Shown here: one piece after another, positions 35,316 to 45,484 of the stretch | How the letters are laid out: every line of letters begins with the position of its first letter | Numbering within the stretch: position 1 is the first letter of the stretch | From: Hominilimicola fabiformis | GTDB taxonomy: Bacteria; Bacillota; Clostridia; UBA1381 | Assembly (NCBI RefSeq): GCF_020687385.1 | Contig: NZ_JAJEQM010000009.1 | Location: forward strand, 1-64,000 | Length of the DNA: 64,000 bases | Reading direction: 5' to 3' | Notes under the pieces: generated by a model | Database searches by the model: none | What the model was told of the DNA's origin: nothing | Seen by the model: the letters and a program-made list of their open reading frames with translations, nothing else | Position numbers and translations under genes: made by a program

Positions 35316-36248
35316 GTGAAAAAAAAGAAAAGCCTTATAAGAGATTTAAAAGAAAATGGTTCCTTGCTCTCAATGTGCATTCCAGGATTAATATTTTTTA
35401 TACTGTTTAATTATTTGCCAATGTTTGGTATTATAATTGCGTTTAAGCAGTATCGTTATGATCTTGGAATATGGGCAAGCCCGTGGAATGGACTCAAAAA
35501 TTTTGAGTTCATGTTTAGCAGTCCGGACGCATGGGTTATTACGAGAAATACGATAGCATATAATTTGTTGTTTATTTTCGGCGGTCTTGTATTTAATGTG
35601 GCAATGGCAATCGGACTTTCTGAATTGAGGAATAAAGCAGTTTCAAAGCTGTGCCAGACAGTAGTAATTATGCCGCATTTCTTATCATACGTAATTGTAA
35701 GCTTTCTTGTGCTGGCATTTCTTCACGTTGAGAACGGTCTGATAAATAGAAGTCTTATTCCGGCACTTGGATTAGAAGGTGTAGACTGGTACTCAAATCC
35801 GAAATACTGGCCATGGATTCTTGTTATAGTAAACTTTTGGAAAACAACGGGATATGGCAGTGTTGTATATCTTGCAGGTATAGCAGGAATTGACACCTCG
35901 CTTTATGAAGCCGCTAAGGTTGACGGAGCATCTCGATGGCAGCAAATACGATACATAACATTGCCGGCACTTGTTCCTCTTATGGTAGTTCTTACAATTT
36001 TAAATGTCGGAAAGATATTCAATTCTGATTTTGGTTTATTCTATCAAGTGCCGTTAAATACCGGTGCCCTTTATCCGGCTACAAATGTTATCAGTACATA
36101 CGTATATAATATGTTGATGTCAGCGGGTACGGGAAGTGTAGGAATGGCTTCAGCGGCAGCTTTTTATCAATCAATTGTTGGATTTATACTTGTTATGACA
36201 ACTAATTTTATTGTGAAGAAAATAAGCCCCGAAAACGCATTATTCTAA
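35316..36248 (+). CDS. LplB-type ABC sugar transporter permease
   Basis: 310 residues, GTG start with AAGGAG 10 nt upstream. Six hydrophobic segments are visible, starting with CIPGLIFFILFNYLPMFGI (about 24-42). The EAA loop is YEAAKVDGASRWQQIRYITLPAL (about 199-220, given as two adjacent blocks YEAAKVDGA and SRWQQIRYITLPAL). The family imports complex oligosaccharides in Firmicutes. It is the first gene of the operon with LplC, GH5 and the giant surface proteins. No ATPase gene is in the window, so a shared MsmK-type ATPase must energise it. Confidence 0.92.
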   Translation: MKKKKSLIRDLKENGSLLSMCIPGLIFFILFNYLPMFGIIIAFKQYRYDLGIWASPWNGLKNFEFMFSSPDAWVITRNTIAYNLLFIFGGLVFNVAMAIGLSELRNKAVSKLCQTVVIMPHFLSYVIVSFLVLAFLHVENGLINRSLIPALGLEGVDWYSNPKYWPWILVIVNFWKTTGYGSVVYLAGIAGIDTSLYEAAKVDGASRWQQIRYITLPALVPLMVVLTILNVGKIFNSDFGLFYQVPLNTGALYPATNVISTYVYNMLMSAGTGSVGMASAAAFYQSIVGFILVMTTNFIVKKISPENALF

Positions 36249-36262
36249 AAGGAGGTATAACA

Positions 36263-37216
36263 GTGAAGAAACAAGAAATTAATATCATAGATAGTATCAA
36301 ACAGCCGGAAGTTAAAGCTCCGGCTAAGAAAAAAAGACGTAAAATCAAAGTTTCGGACATTATTCTTTATTTTATATTTTTTCTTATTGTAGTAGCTTGT
36401 GTTTATCCTTTGCTCGTGGTTCTTGGAGCATCGTTTACAAGTGAATCGGCAATTTCAGAGTTTGGTTTTCATGCTATTCCTAAAGAATGGAGTCTTGATG
36501 CTTATAGATATATAATTACATCTAAAGAAACGATTTTAAGAGCATATGGTGTAACTATTTTTGTTACGATTGTAGGAACTCTTATGAGTACATTGGTGGT
36601 TGCACTATATGCATATCCGCTTTCCAGAAAGGATTTTAAATACAGAAAACTGTTTACATTTATAGCGTTTTTTACAATGCTTTTCAGTGGTGGAACAGTG
36701 GCAGGATATATGGTGACAACAGGCATTCTTAATCTGAAGAACAGTATATGGGTACTTATTTTTCCTTATGTTATGAATGCATGGCACGTAATTGTAATGA
36801 GGTCATTCTATTCAATGTCAATACCGACTGCAATAATAGAGGCGGCGAAGATAGACGGGGCAAATGAGTATCAGATATATTTTAAGATTGTTCTGCACAT
36901 ATCTTTACCTGGATTGGCAACGATTGCACTGTTTGCAACACTTACTTACTGGAATGACTGGTGGCTTCCGCTTCTTTATATAACAGAGCCTCAAAAATAT
37001 AATCTCCAGTATCTTCTACAAAGTATGATTTCAAATATTCAGAATTTGACCGAAAATTCAGCTCAGATGGGTTCGGCAAATCTTCTCGCTAATGTTCCTA
37101 AGGAAGGTGCGAGAATGGCACTTTGTATAATAGCGACTTTACCTATATTGTTTGTTTATCCGTTTTTCCAGAAATATTTTATTCAAGGATTGACGGTAGG
37201 TTCAGTAAAAGAATAA
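36263..37216 (+). CDS. LplC/YtcP-type ABC sugar transporter permease
   Basis: 317 residues, GTG start 7 nt after GGAGG, 14 bp behind LplB. A basic cytoplasmic N-terminus (KAPAKKKRRKIK) precedes six hydrophobic segments. The EAA loop is IIEAAKIDGANEYQIYFKIV (about 192-211). The C-terminus keeps the family ending (FPFFQKYF-like YPFFQKYFIQGLTVGSVKE). It forms a heterodimer with LplB, and LplA-type lipoproteins deliver the ligand. Confidence 0.92.
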   Translation: MKKQEINIIDSIKQPEVKAPAKKKRRKIKVSDIILYFIFFLIVVACVYPLLVVLGASFTSESAISEFGFHAIPKEWSLDAYRYIITSKETILRAYGVTIFVTIVGTLMSTLVVALYAYPLSRKDFKYRKLFTFIAFFTMLFSGGTVAGYMVTTGILNLKNSIWVLIFPYVMNAWHVIVMRSFYSMSIPTAIIEAAKIDGANEYQIYFKIVLHISLPGLATIALFATLTYWNDWWLPLLYITEPQKYNLQYLLQSMISNIQNLTENSAQMGSANLLANVPKEGARMALCIIATLPILFVYPFFQKYFIQGLTVGSVKE

Positions 37217-37246
37217 TTTTATATTTATTCGGATAAGGAGTTCACT

Positions 37247-39796
37247 ATGAAAATAAAAAGAGTTATTAGTTGCTTACTTGTTGCAGTTTTTAGCATGTCA
37301 TTGTTGCTTGTACAGGAATCAGCACAAGCTAAAATTGGAACGGTACAAAAGATATTACCCTCGGAGCTTCATGTTGAAGGCAGATACATATATAATGCTG
37401 AAGGCGAAAAGGTTAGGCTTACCGGAGCGAATATTCCGGATTTGCAGTGGGCCACAGGCGGAGATAATGACCTTATGAAGAGAGTAGGACTTCTTTGTGA
37501 CAGTTGGAATGCAAATTGTGTTCGTTTGTGCGTTCATTCTAAATTTTGGTTTGGACAAGAATGGTATCAGGGTAAGAGTTATGGTGATTACCGCAAAATG
37601 GTTGATAATGTAATTAATCAAATTACATCACGCGGAAAGTATGTAATACTTAATCTGCATGAATTTTATGCTATTACAGAACAGCAGAAGGATTTCTGGA
37701 ATGATGCAGTAGAGGTTTATGGAAATAATCCGGGAGTTATATTTGGTTTGCTCAATGAACCTCATGATATTGACTGGGAAATGTGGCGTAACGGCGGTAT
37801 GCTTGAAACTACCGATAGCTATGGAAAGAAAACACAGCGTGTATATGGCCATCAAGAAATTCTGGATATGATACGCAACAAGGGTGCAAAAAATATTGTA
37901 ATTGCGGGCGGTCTTGATTGGTCATACTATTTTGACGGTCTGTGCGATGGATATAACGGCATGGAACATGGCTATAAATTAGAGGATAAAACGGGTAACG
38001 GTGTAATCTATGACACACACATTTATCCAATGAAGCCGGAATATAATCCGGTTGAAAAAGCCGTAGAGTGTCTTGTAGATGAAGCTCCTATACTTGTGGG
38101 TGAATATGGACACTGGGGAGAAAGACTTTTTGACTGGTATGACAATTATCTTTGCGAATATCCACATGTATGGATGAATGAAATCCATGATTTTATTGAC
38201 CGTAATGAACTTAACTATACGGCATGGTCTTTTCACACGGGTGCAAATCCAAATATGTTTATGGACTATGACACATTTACACCATCAAATTATTCGGGTA
38301 TATATATGAAATATAAAATGCTTCAAGAGCCTGAAACACGTCCGGAGGAAAAAGATAGACAGTATGTCGACCCATCACCACTTTCGACTTGGGAACATAT
38401 TATTGATTTTGACGATAATACCGTGGACTTTAAAGTGTATGGCAAAGAAGTAAGGACAGAACGAACAGATAGTGGTTATGAAGGCAGAGGTCAGCTTATT
38501 GATTTTGACAGAAGCTGTGTTGATAGTTGGGACAGTGCTGCGATTGCTGATTTTGATAAAGATACTGATTTGAGCGGTGCAAAATGGCTTGCCGTGAGAA
38601 TAAAAGGCGACGGTGATATGCGTAAAATCGGAATTGGACTTGAGTTGAAAGATGGTAGATTATTTACAACTTATATGCAGATGGATTTACATGATAACTG
38701 GAAGGACTGGTTTTTTCCATTAAGCTTGTTTAAGAATGAGCAAGGGATACTTGATACAACACAAATTAAGTCTGTACTCTTTACATCTCTTGATGACGGT
38801 CCCGGCAGTTTTATAATTGATAATATAAAAGTAGGAGGACTGCCATACGAAGAAATAAAGCCTTTTACGGTATCGAGCGTTACCCAAAAGGAAAGTATGA
38901 CATGGAAGGCATGGGAAGACGATGAAAACACAGAAACAGACTCGTTTACTGTTACTAATGCAGTTGAAGAAAGCAGGGGACAAGGCTCGAATCCTGTTAT
39001 GTTTAGCTATAATTGCCCTGAAGGTTCGTATGGAGGGCAGGCGAGGGCAACAATCCCTAAGTCTTGGGATATAGGCGATGCTGAATATTTTACATTTTGG
39101 GCAAAGGGCGATGGTTCTAAGCAACGCTTTATACTGCGTTTTGAACAGGAAAAAGGTACAAATCAAAATGAACAGCGTTCAAATTTCAAGAAACGTGAGT
39201 TTGAAAGATTTTGTATCGCATTCGATGTCAACAGCACGGAATGGAAACAGTATAAATTTAGGATAAGCGACCTCGGTATGAGCGATATGCTTCATCTTAA
39301 CAAGGTAAGATATATCAGTCTTTTTAATATGACACTAAACTCTTCGGGACGACTTTGGATTGACGATTTTGCTTTTACGAATATTGGTGATAAACTCACA
39401 GGACAATCAGTAAGCCATGCAACGCCGGTCAAATCGGAACCGATAGGTGAACTGGTTACAAAATATCCTGCAAACAAAGCAATTCAAATTCCAAAGACAT
39501 TTGAGGTTGAGGCAGGAATTGAAGAACATATTTCAATTCATATTATGAATAAAACGGAGCATGAGCTAAATGGTGAACTAAAGGTTGAGGGATTGCCTGT
39601 TGACAATGTTGATAATGCACTTTACAAGGTTTATCCGAAATGGGTTTCATATCCGCATTGGCCGTGGAGAAATTATTCGTATAGTAACTTTAAATTTACC
39701 ATTCCTAAGGATAAAAAGGGAGAATATACAATAACCGTATCGGATGTATCGAATAACGGTATTGAGCCGCAGACCTATAAACTGATAGTAAAATAG
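37247..39796 (+). CDS. Secreted GH5 glycanase with two beta-sandwich binding modules
   Basis: 849 residues, signal peptide about 1-28. The GH5 barrel covers about 40-375: LTGANIPDLQWA, acid/base E171 in GLLNEPHD and nucleophile E286 in LVGEYGHWG. Two CBM-like modules (about 386-530 and 542-730, each ending in FIIDNIKV or WIDDFAFT type strands) and a C-terminal Ig-like domain (about 740-849) follow. It is related to the larger GH5 at 56278, with the same loop order and the same long insert after NEPHD. Likely role: an extracellular endo-glucanase acting on a decorated beta-glucan backbone. Its position right behind the permeases supports a link to oligosaccharide import. Confidence 0.88.
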   Translation: MKIKRVISCLLVAVFSMSLLLVQESAQAKIGTVQKILPSELHVEGRYIYNAEGEKVRLTGANIPDLQWATGGDNDLMKRVGLLCDSWNANCVRLCVHSKFWFGQEWYQGKSYGDYRKMVDNVINQITSRGKYVILNLHEFYAITEQQKDFWNDAVEVYGNNPGVIFGLLNEPHDIDWEMWRNGGMLETTDSYGKKTQRVYGHQEILDMIRNKGAKNIVIAGGLDWSYYFDGLCDGYNGMEHGYKLEDKTGNGVIYDTHIYPMKPEYNPVEKAVECLVDEAPILVGEYGHWGERLFDWYDNYLCEYPHVWMNEIHDFIDRNELNYTAWSFHTGANPNMFMDYDTFTPSNYSGIYMKYKMLQEPETRPEEKDRQYVDPSPLSTWEHIIDFDDNTVDFKVYGKEVRTERTDSGYEGRGQLIDFDRSCVDSWDSAAIADFDKDTDLSGAKWLAVRIKGDGDMRKIGIGLELKDGRLFTTYMQMDLHDNWKDWFFPLSLFKNEQGILDTTQIKSVLFTSLDDGPGSFIIDNIKVGGLPYEEIKPFTVSSVTQKESMTWKAWEDDENTETDSFTVTNAVEESRGQGSNPVMFSYNCPEGSYGGQARATIPKSWDIGDAEYFTFWAKGDGSKQRFILRFEQEKGTNQNEQRSNFKKREFERFCIAFDVNSTEWKQYKFRISDLGMSDMLHLNKVRYISLFNMTLNSSGRLWIDDFAFTNIGDKLTGQSVSHATPVKSEPIGELVTKYPANKAIQIPKTFEVEAGIEEHISIHIMNKTEHELNGELKVEGLPVDNVDNALYKVYPKWVSYPHWPWRNYSYSNFKFTIPKDKKGEYTITVSDVSNNGIEPQTYKLIVK

Positions 39797-39810
39797 AATG
39801 GAGGCAGAGA

Positions 39811-42800
39811 ATGAGGATGATTAAAAAAATCTGTTCGGTTATATGTGCCGCTGTAATTGCTCTTGGTGGTGTAAACATTGTTGTAACCGCACAGGATACA
39901 GAATCACAAATCAAATATAACTATAAGATTTCAATGGAAAGTGACTCTGACTTTCGTATGGTCTACGGTTATAACGGAGGTACTATAAGCACTAAAAAAA
40001 GCTATGTATCAGGTAAGTATGGAAATGCTATGCAGATAACATATCCGGGACATGAGATTTCCGACCCATCAAAAAGATACAATGGCTTTGTAATGCAGTT
40101 TAAGAGCGAGCCGATAGAACTTGCTAATGAAAGTATTTCAATGCTTGACCTTATGAGAGATACAAAAAATATTTCCATGTGGGTACATACACCTCAGACA
40201 GTTGACCACGGGAATGGTGCAGCAGAGCATCGTGTTCTTGAAATCGCCATGGAGTATTCAAGTACAGAGGGGAACAAGAAGTATTCAAAAAAGTTCCAAC
40301 TTCCAAACAACGGCGAATGGGAATACATAACAATACCGACATCTGCGTTTAAGTCCGGGTCAGTAACGATGGACCAAGGAATACAGAGCGATATTTATAC
40401 GGCACTTAATCAAATGACAATAATTTTCCCGTATAAAGATTATTTTGGTGCTAATCCGACTTCAGATACACTTGAAACACCGTGGGAAGAACCATTGAAG
40501 ATTGACGAAATACTTTTTGACCGTTCTACAGATGAAGTAAAGGCAATAACCCCGCCGTCAACCGGAGAAGAAGCGTATTTTGAAAATGCAAATATTTCAG
40601 AAGTTTTTGTAAAGGGAGTAAAAGTCGAGGACTTTGACAAAAACGCGTCATCAAATAATATTCCTGTGCCGGCGTCATATACTGCGGAGGATATTAAGAA
40701 AAATGTAACCGTAGATGTTGAGACACCTACTATTCCAAAGACCAATACACGCCAAGAACTTACGGGTGCATCATATGAAATAACCGCTCCTGAGTCTGTT
40801 CCCGGAAACGGAATGATTACAATCACTTCAGGCAGCAGAAAAGTAAAGAAAACATATAATGTAAACTTCACTGCCAGAAGCAGTATACAACCGGAAGTGA
40901 GCGATATTGAAGAAAACGGAAATAATATAAGTGTACCGGTGACAAATGAATCATCGAGTGTTTCCGTTGAAGCATGTGCTCTCGCAGTTGTAAAAAACAA
41001 CGATGGAGTATGTACAAGTGCGTCTTTTGCTGAGCAACGCAGTATTGGTGCGGGTGATACAACAACATTTAATTTTAACATCAAAAAAGAAAGTGATAGT
41101 TCGGTAGAGATATACATTTTTAATAATGAAACCGATTATAAACTCTTATGCCCGCCTATAGAAGTGGGAAGCGGAGTAATGCAATACACTGCACCTTCCG
41201 GAACGATTTTTGAAAGTCATATAATAGCTTCTGACGGTGGTGAAACTATAAACATAAACGGAACCGTCACAGGAGATGGAACTGCATTTGTTGTGTTTAA
41301 AAAAGATGATAAATATATAGGTGCGTATACTATTAATACTGAAAATAATACAATAAACAGTGCTATTCATACCGGTGGAATGGCATATGGACAAATATAT
41401 GCGGTTTTATCGTATGGAAATACAGTATCGAGAAAATTTTATAATGCCTCGCAGACAGAAATAAACTCATGTATAAGCGAGTATAAAACTCTCGGCACTA
41501 CCGAATCTGATTGTGCAAATTATTTTGAAAAATATAAGGCAATAATAAATCTTGACAATTATTTGTCACAGGAATTAACATTGTCTGAAATTGCAAAAGC
41601 CGTGTCGGTTGCCGACAGAAACGTATCAGCAGTAAGCGATATACGAAAAAACATCGGTGAAGAACTTGTAGTTAAGCTTTTAAACAAAACAAATTCAATT
41701 CAAACTTTAAAAGAGATATATTCCTCATATAATGACTTGGCTGAACTTGACGGAGGAACCGATTATTTTAAAAAGTATATAACATCTGATAGTTTACTCA
41801 GCAATGTTCTTTCGGCTACGGCAAAAAATGATTATGATTCTATAGAATCGTTGAGAAGTGCATTTAATGAAAATGCTCTGCTTGTGGCTTTTGGATGCGT
41901 AAATGGTTATGGTGAGATTGGCAATCTTATTTCAGAAAATAAGAATATACTTGCACCTTATATCAGTTATAGCAGCCTTGAGGGACTTAGTGCCAGTAAT
42001 CGTACAGGATATTATAAATATGTAACTGAAAAAAGAGTGGAGTCGTTGTCATCTTTAGGGACATTGCTTGATGAGTACATGAATTCTATCAGTAAAAATC
42101 CAAATAAAACGAACGGGATAGGCTCAGTATCAGGAAACGGTTCGGGAAAAGGCAGTACATCTATGATAGTTTCGCAAGTGACCGGAAATGATACTGTGTC
42201 ATCTGAAAAAGACAATAAAATATTTACAGATGTAAATACGGACCATTGGGCGTATACTGCGATAAATTCATTAAAAAATCTTGGAGTTATCAGCGGACGC
42301 GGAGACGGAAGCTTTGGCACAGATAATTCCGTAACCCGTGAGGAGTTTGTTAAGATGCTTCTTGGAATTTTCGGAAAGGAAACGGAAAATGTTGATAATA
42401 AGTTCAGTGATGTGGATGAGAATAAGTGGTATGCTCCATATGTAAATACTGCTGCCGATATGGGTATCGTAAGTGGAATTGAGGAAGATATATTCGGTGT
42501 GGGAGAAAAAATTACACGTCAAGATATGTCAGTTCTTATAGTACGATATCTTAAGCAAGAAAACTGTGAATTGAACGGTGCTGCGATAGATAGCTTTACA
42601 GATGATGGTGATATTTCTGATTATGCTAAAGATAGCGTGTATGCACTAAAAAATCTTGGACTTATAAACGGTATGGGTGATGGAAGCTTTATGCCGAGGG
42701 CAAATGCAACAAGAGCACAGACTGCTCAGATACTTTACTCTGTATCTCTGTTTATGAAATCAAGAAACATATCGTATACGAATTTGACAGGCAGTGACAG

Positions 42801-45471
42801 ATATATGCTTCTTGCCGGAAAGTTTATGGCACTGGATATAATTCCTTTTCCTAACGAGGAAAACGGTATTGTAACGAAAGGTCAGTTTGCAAAATATCTG
42901 GCAGGTTTTGTGAATGCTAAAAATTATGAGAAAAGCGATGACAAGACCATATTCAGTGATGTGGTGCCCGGAAGTACATATTACAATGAAATTCGATTTC
43001 TTTATGATAACGGTTATATTGATAAGAACAACTCAGTATTTGGGGCTGACAATCCGATAACTCTGGGTGAGGTTGCTATTATCATGTGCCGTGTACTGGG
43101 ATATGATGTTTATGCTATCGAGAACGGCGGTAATATCAGTTCATACTACAGTGTAGCGGTAAGCAACGATATTATTCCGAATTTGAGAAAGACTATTGAT
43201 GATACGCTTTCTTTTATGGATATATTGGAGATATTTGATTCGGCGTCCAAGGCATATATGGTTGTGGATGATTTGGATAAATCGTCAATATACTCTATTT
43301 CTAATATAACACCTTTGTATTATTATCATAGAATACTTACTCTTGATGATATAGTATATGTATGTGGAACTCGCACATTAGACGGAAGTGGAGGTCTTAG
43401 TGCAGATGAAGTGAGAATAGGTTCTTATAGTTTCAGTACGGATATAAAAGATGTATACAGATACCTTGGTTACAGAGTAAACGCTTTTTACGTTGAAGAT
43501 GATGAAACTCTAAAATTTATTGAGCCGAACCAGAAAAATAATGTCCTTTCATTAGAGCAGGACTTGATTTCAGACTTTGATGGTTCTGTATTGAAATATT
43601 ATAAAAATGAAACAACAAACTCGGAGAAGAAAGAAACACTTCCGAAGACAATAAATCGCTTGTATAATTACAATTATGTTGCTGAATATGATACAGAAGA
43701 CATTAAAAACGCTGATGAGGTTATTCTGATAGACAGTAACAATGATGGAATGTATGATACAGTAAATGTAATCAGAGAAGCAATATACTGTATAAATCAG
43801 CTTACACCGTATGAAAATACATTATATGATTATTATAATCAGCCGTCGATAAAACTTAATGATTTGGAAACTGTAATTGTATATGACACTGACGAAAAGT
43901 TTACATCGATAGGAAATTTAAAGATTTATGATATTCTTTCAGTTATCGAGGATAAACAAAAAGAAAATGCTGTAATTTACATATCGAGGGAAGAAGCTGA
44001 CGGAGTTGTTAAGAGGACTGCTCGAAACAACGGGAATTTAACAGTTAGTATTGATGATGCGGAGTATGACTTGACAGATATTCTTGCGGCACAAAATACA
44101 ACATATTCATTATTGTCAGTAGGAAATGCTGTCAGTGTATTGCTTGACCATCGTGGCAGAATAGCATATGCCGAATTTGATGACAATGATGAGGTAAATA
44201 ACTTTGCATATCTTGCACAAGCTTTTCCGGCAGAGCATAGCGATGGACCATACCTAAAAGTATATACTACATCCGGAAATATGGAAACATTAGAGTTCGC
44301 ACGGAATGCAAAGGTAAATAACAAAAAAGTAAATGAATATACAGACATTGAAAAGCTATTCAAGGATGTAAATACAGACCCGGATTCAGTTAATCAGCTT
44401 ATAAGATACAAGCTGAATAATAATGGTGAAATTCAGTCAGTAAAAACTGCACAATATGTAGATGCTGACGAGCTTTATACAACGGCAAGTGTATTCACCC
44501 GCAGCACAGACCTTTCTGACACATACTATAATGCAAACTATAGGAGTTTCCCGGGTTATGCAAGACTTTCGGAGAAGACAAAAATAATGTATGTTCCGGC
44601 GAGCAAATCATTAATGGACGACTCCCAATATTATGAGATAAAGCAATTTAAAGATTTGAAGTCTGCAACTTTTGGTACGGTGGAACTATATAATATGTCT
44701 AAGGACATGGTAGCGGGAATTGCCGTAATACGTTCGGATAATGCAGGAGGAAATGAGCTCACTTACAGTTCTGTTATGGCGGCGGTTAAGAATGTTTCGC
44801 TCACTTCTGTTGATGATGACGAGCGTTATTTACTAACTCTTTTATACAATGGTACAGAACAGGAATTTGTGACCGCTGAGGGAGTAGAACTTGAAAGACA
44901 GTATAATAGCAGCGAAGGACCTGTTACATCAACCATTGACGAGGGAGACCTTATAAGGATTGCAACGAATGCTAATAATGAAATTGTTGACTATCATAAA
45001 ATATTTGATTTTGATAACAATGATAATCCCGATGTGGTAATCAGAGGCAATGAATACGGAGAAACAAAGTCATATATCGGTTCTGCAAAGACACTTATCG
45101 CATTTGATGACATGGCTGCTAATCCTGATACCGATGTTGTATCGGGACGTATATGGCAAGGCAAAAATCCATACTGGTTCACCGGTGTTCAATATTCAAC
45201 GGAATTTGGCATTGTAAAATCAATAACAGGTTCATCAATGATTATACAGACATATCCGGGAACAGCAGGAAGCAACAGTCTGGAATGCGAAAGATACTTC
45301 AATCTTAAAAATAATCGTGTATATATTTTGGAGGACAGTCGCGAAGGAGTTCATTTGGGAAGTCTTGATGATATAATTCCATCTAATCTTGCAGGAGAGG
45401 CAAAAGCTTCGAGAGTGATTATTTCAAGACATAACGATGTGCCATCGATTGCGGCAATAGTAATACGATAA
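39811..45471 (+). CDS. Giant surface protein with SLH domains
   Basis: 1886 residues, signal peptide about 1-30. A CBM-like jelly roll (about 40-245) is followed by Ig-like modules, one of which (about 358-450) is the KVFIW-type module found at the C-terminus of other proteins here. Three SLH domains sit in the middle (about 803-983; FTDVNTDHWAYTAI, FSDVDENKWYAPYV, FTDDGDISDYAKDSV). A second, degenerate SLH-like block (about 1000-1155) starts a C-terminal half of nearly 900 residues that aligns along its length with the next gene's product. SLH domains bind secondary cell-wall polymers, so the protein should be surface-anchored. No catalytic motif is recognised. Its place between GH5 and GH88 genes suggests a glycan-capture or scaffold role. 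Confidence 0.8.
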   Translation: MRMIKKICSVICAAVIALGGVNIVVTAQDTESQIKYNYKISMESDSDFRMVYGYNGGTISTKKSYVSGKYGNAMQITYPGHEISDPSKRYNGFVMQFKSEPIELANESISMLDLMRDTKNISMWVHTPQTVDHGNGAAEHRVLEIAMEYSSTEGNKKYSKKFQLPNNGEWEYITIPTSAFKSGSVTMDQGIQSDIYTALNQMTIIFPYKDYFGANPTSDTLETPWEEPLKIDEILFDRSTDEVKAITPPSTGEEAYFENANISEVFVKGVKVEDFDKNASSNNIPVPASYTAEDIKKNVTVDVETPTIPKTNTRQELTGASYEITAPESVPGNGMITITSGSRKVKKTYNVNFTARSSIQPEVSDIEENGNNISVPVTNESSSVSVEACALAVVKNNDGVCTSASFAEQRSIGAGDTTTFNFNIKKESDSSVEIYIFNNETDYKLLCPPIEVGSGVMQYTAPSGTIFESHIIASDGGETININGTVTGDGTAFVVFKKDDKYIGAYTINTENNTINSAIHTGGMAYGQIYAVLSYGNTVSRKFYNASQTEINSCISEYKTLGTTESDCANYFEKYKAIINLDNYLSQELTLSEIAKAVSVADRNVSAVSDIRKNIGEELVVKLLNKTNSIQTLKEIYSSYNDLAELDGGTDYFKKYITSDSLLSNVLSATAKNDYDSIESLRSAFNENALLVAFGCVNGYGEIGNLISENKNILAPYISYSSLEGLSASNRTGYYKYVTEKRVESLSSLGTLLDEYMNSISKNPNKTNGIGSVSGNGSGKGSTSMIVSQVTGNDTVSSEKDNKIFTDVNTDHWAYTAINSLKNLGVISGRGDGSFGTDNSVTREEFVKMLLGIFGKETENVDNKFSDVDENKWYAPYVNTAADMGIVSGIEEDIFGVGEKITRQDMSVLIVRYLKQENCELNGAAIDSFTDDGDISDYAKDSVYALKNLGLINGMGDGSFMPRANATRAQTAQILYSVSLFMKSRNISYTNLTGSDRYMLLAGKFMALDIIPFPNEENGIVTKGQFAKYLAGFVNAKNYEKSDDKTIFSDVVPGSTYYNEIRFLYDNGYIDKNNSVFGADNPITLGEVAIIMCRVLGYDVYAIENGGNISSYYSVAVSNDIIPNLRKTIDDTLSFMDILEIFDSASKAYMVVDDLDKSSIYSISNITPLYYYHRILTLDDIVYVCGTRTLDGSGGLSADEVRIGSYSFSTDIKDVYRYLGYRVNAFYVEDDETLKFIEPNQKNNVLSLEQDLISDFDGSVLKYYKNETTNSEKKETLPKTINRLYNYNYVAEYDTEDIKNADEVILIDSNNDGMYDTVNVIREAIYCINQLTPYENTLYDYYNQPSIKLNDLETVIVYDTDEKFTSIGNLKIYDILSVIEDKQKENAVIYISREEADGVVKRTARNNGNLTVSIDDAEYDLTDILAAQNTTYSLLSVGNAVSVLLDHRGRIAYAEFDDNDEVNNFAYLAQAFPAEHSDGPYLKVYTTSGNMETLEFARNAKVNNKKVNEYTDIEKLFKDVNTDPDSVNQLIRYKLNNNGEIQSVKTAQYVDADELYTTASVFTRSTDLSDTYYNANYRSFPGYARLSEKTKIMYVPASKSLMDDSQYYEIKQFKDLKSATFGTVELYNMSKDMVAGIAVIRSDNAGGNELTYSSVMAAVKNVSLTSVDDDERYLLTLLYNGTEQEFVTAEGVELERQYNSSEGPVTSTIDEGDLIRIATNANNEIVDYHKIFDFDNNDNPDVVIRGNEYGETKSYIGSAKTLIAFDDMAANPDTDVVSGRIWQGKNPYWFTGVQYSTEFGIVKSITGSSMIIQTYPGTAGSNSLECERYFNLKNNRVYILEDSREGVHLGSLDDIIPSNLAGEAKASRVIISRHNDVPSIAAIVIR

Positions 45472-45484
45472 AGGGGGAAGTAAC

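Noticed and set aside
40440-41117. 225-codon minus-strand frame opposite the SLH protein gene.
   Set aside because: Its composition is that of a codon shadow of the sense gene; no recognisable domain or ribosome binding site.
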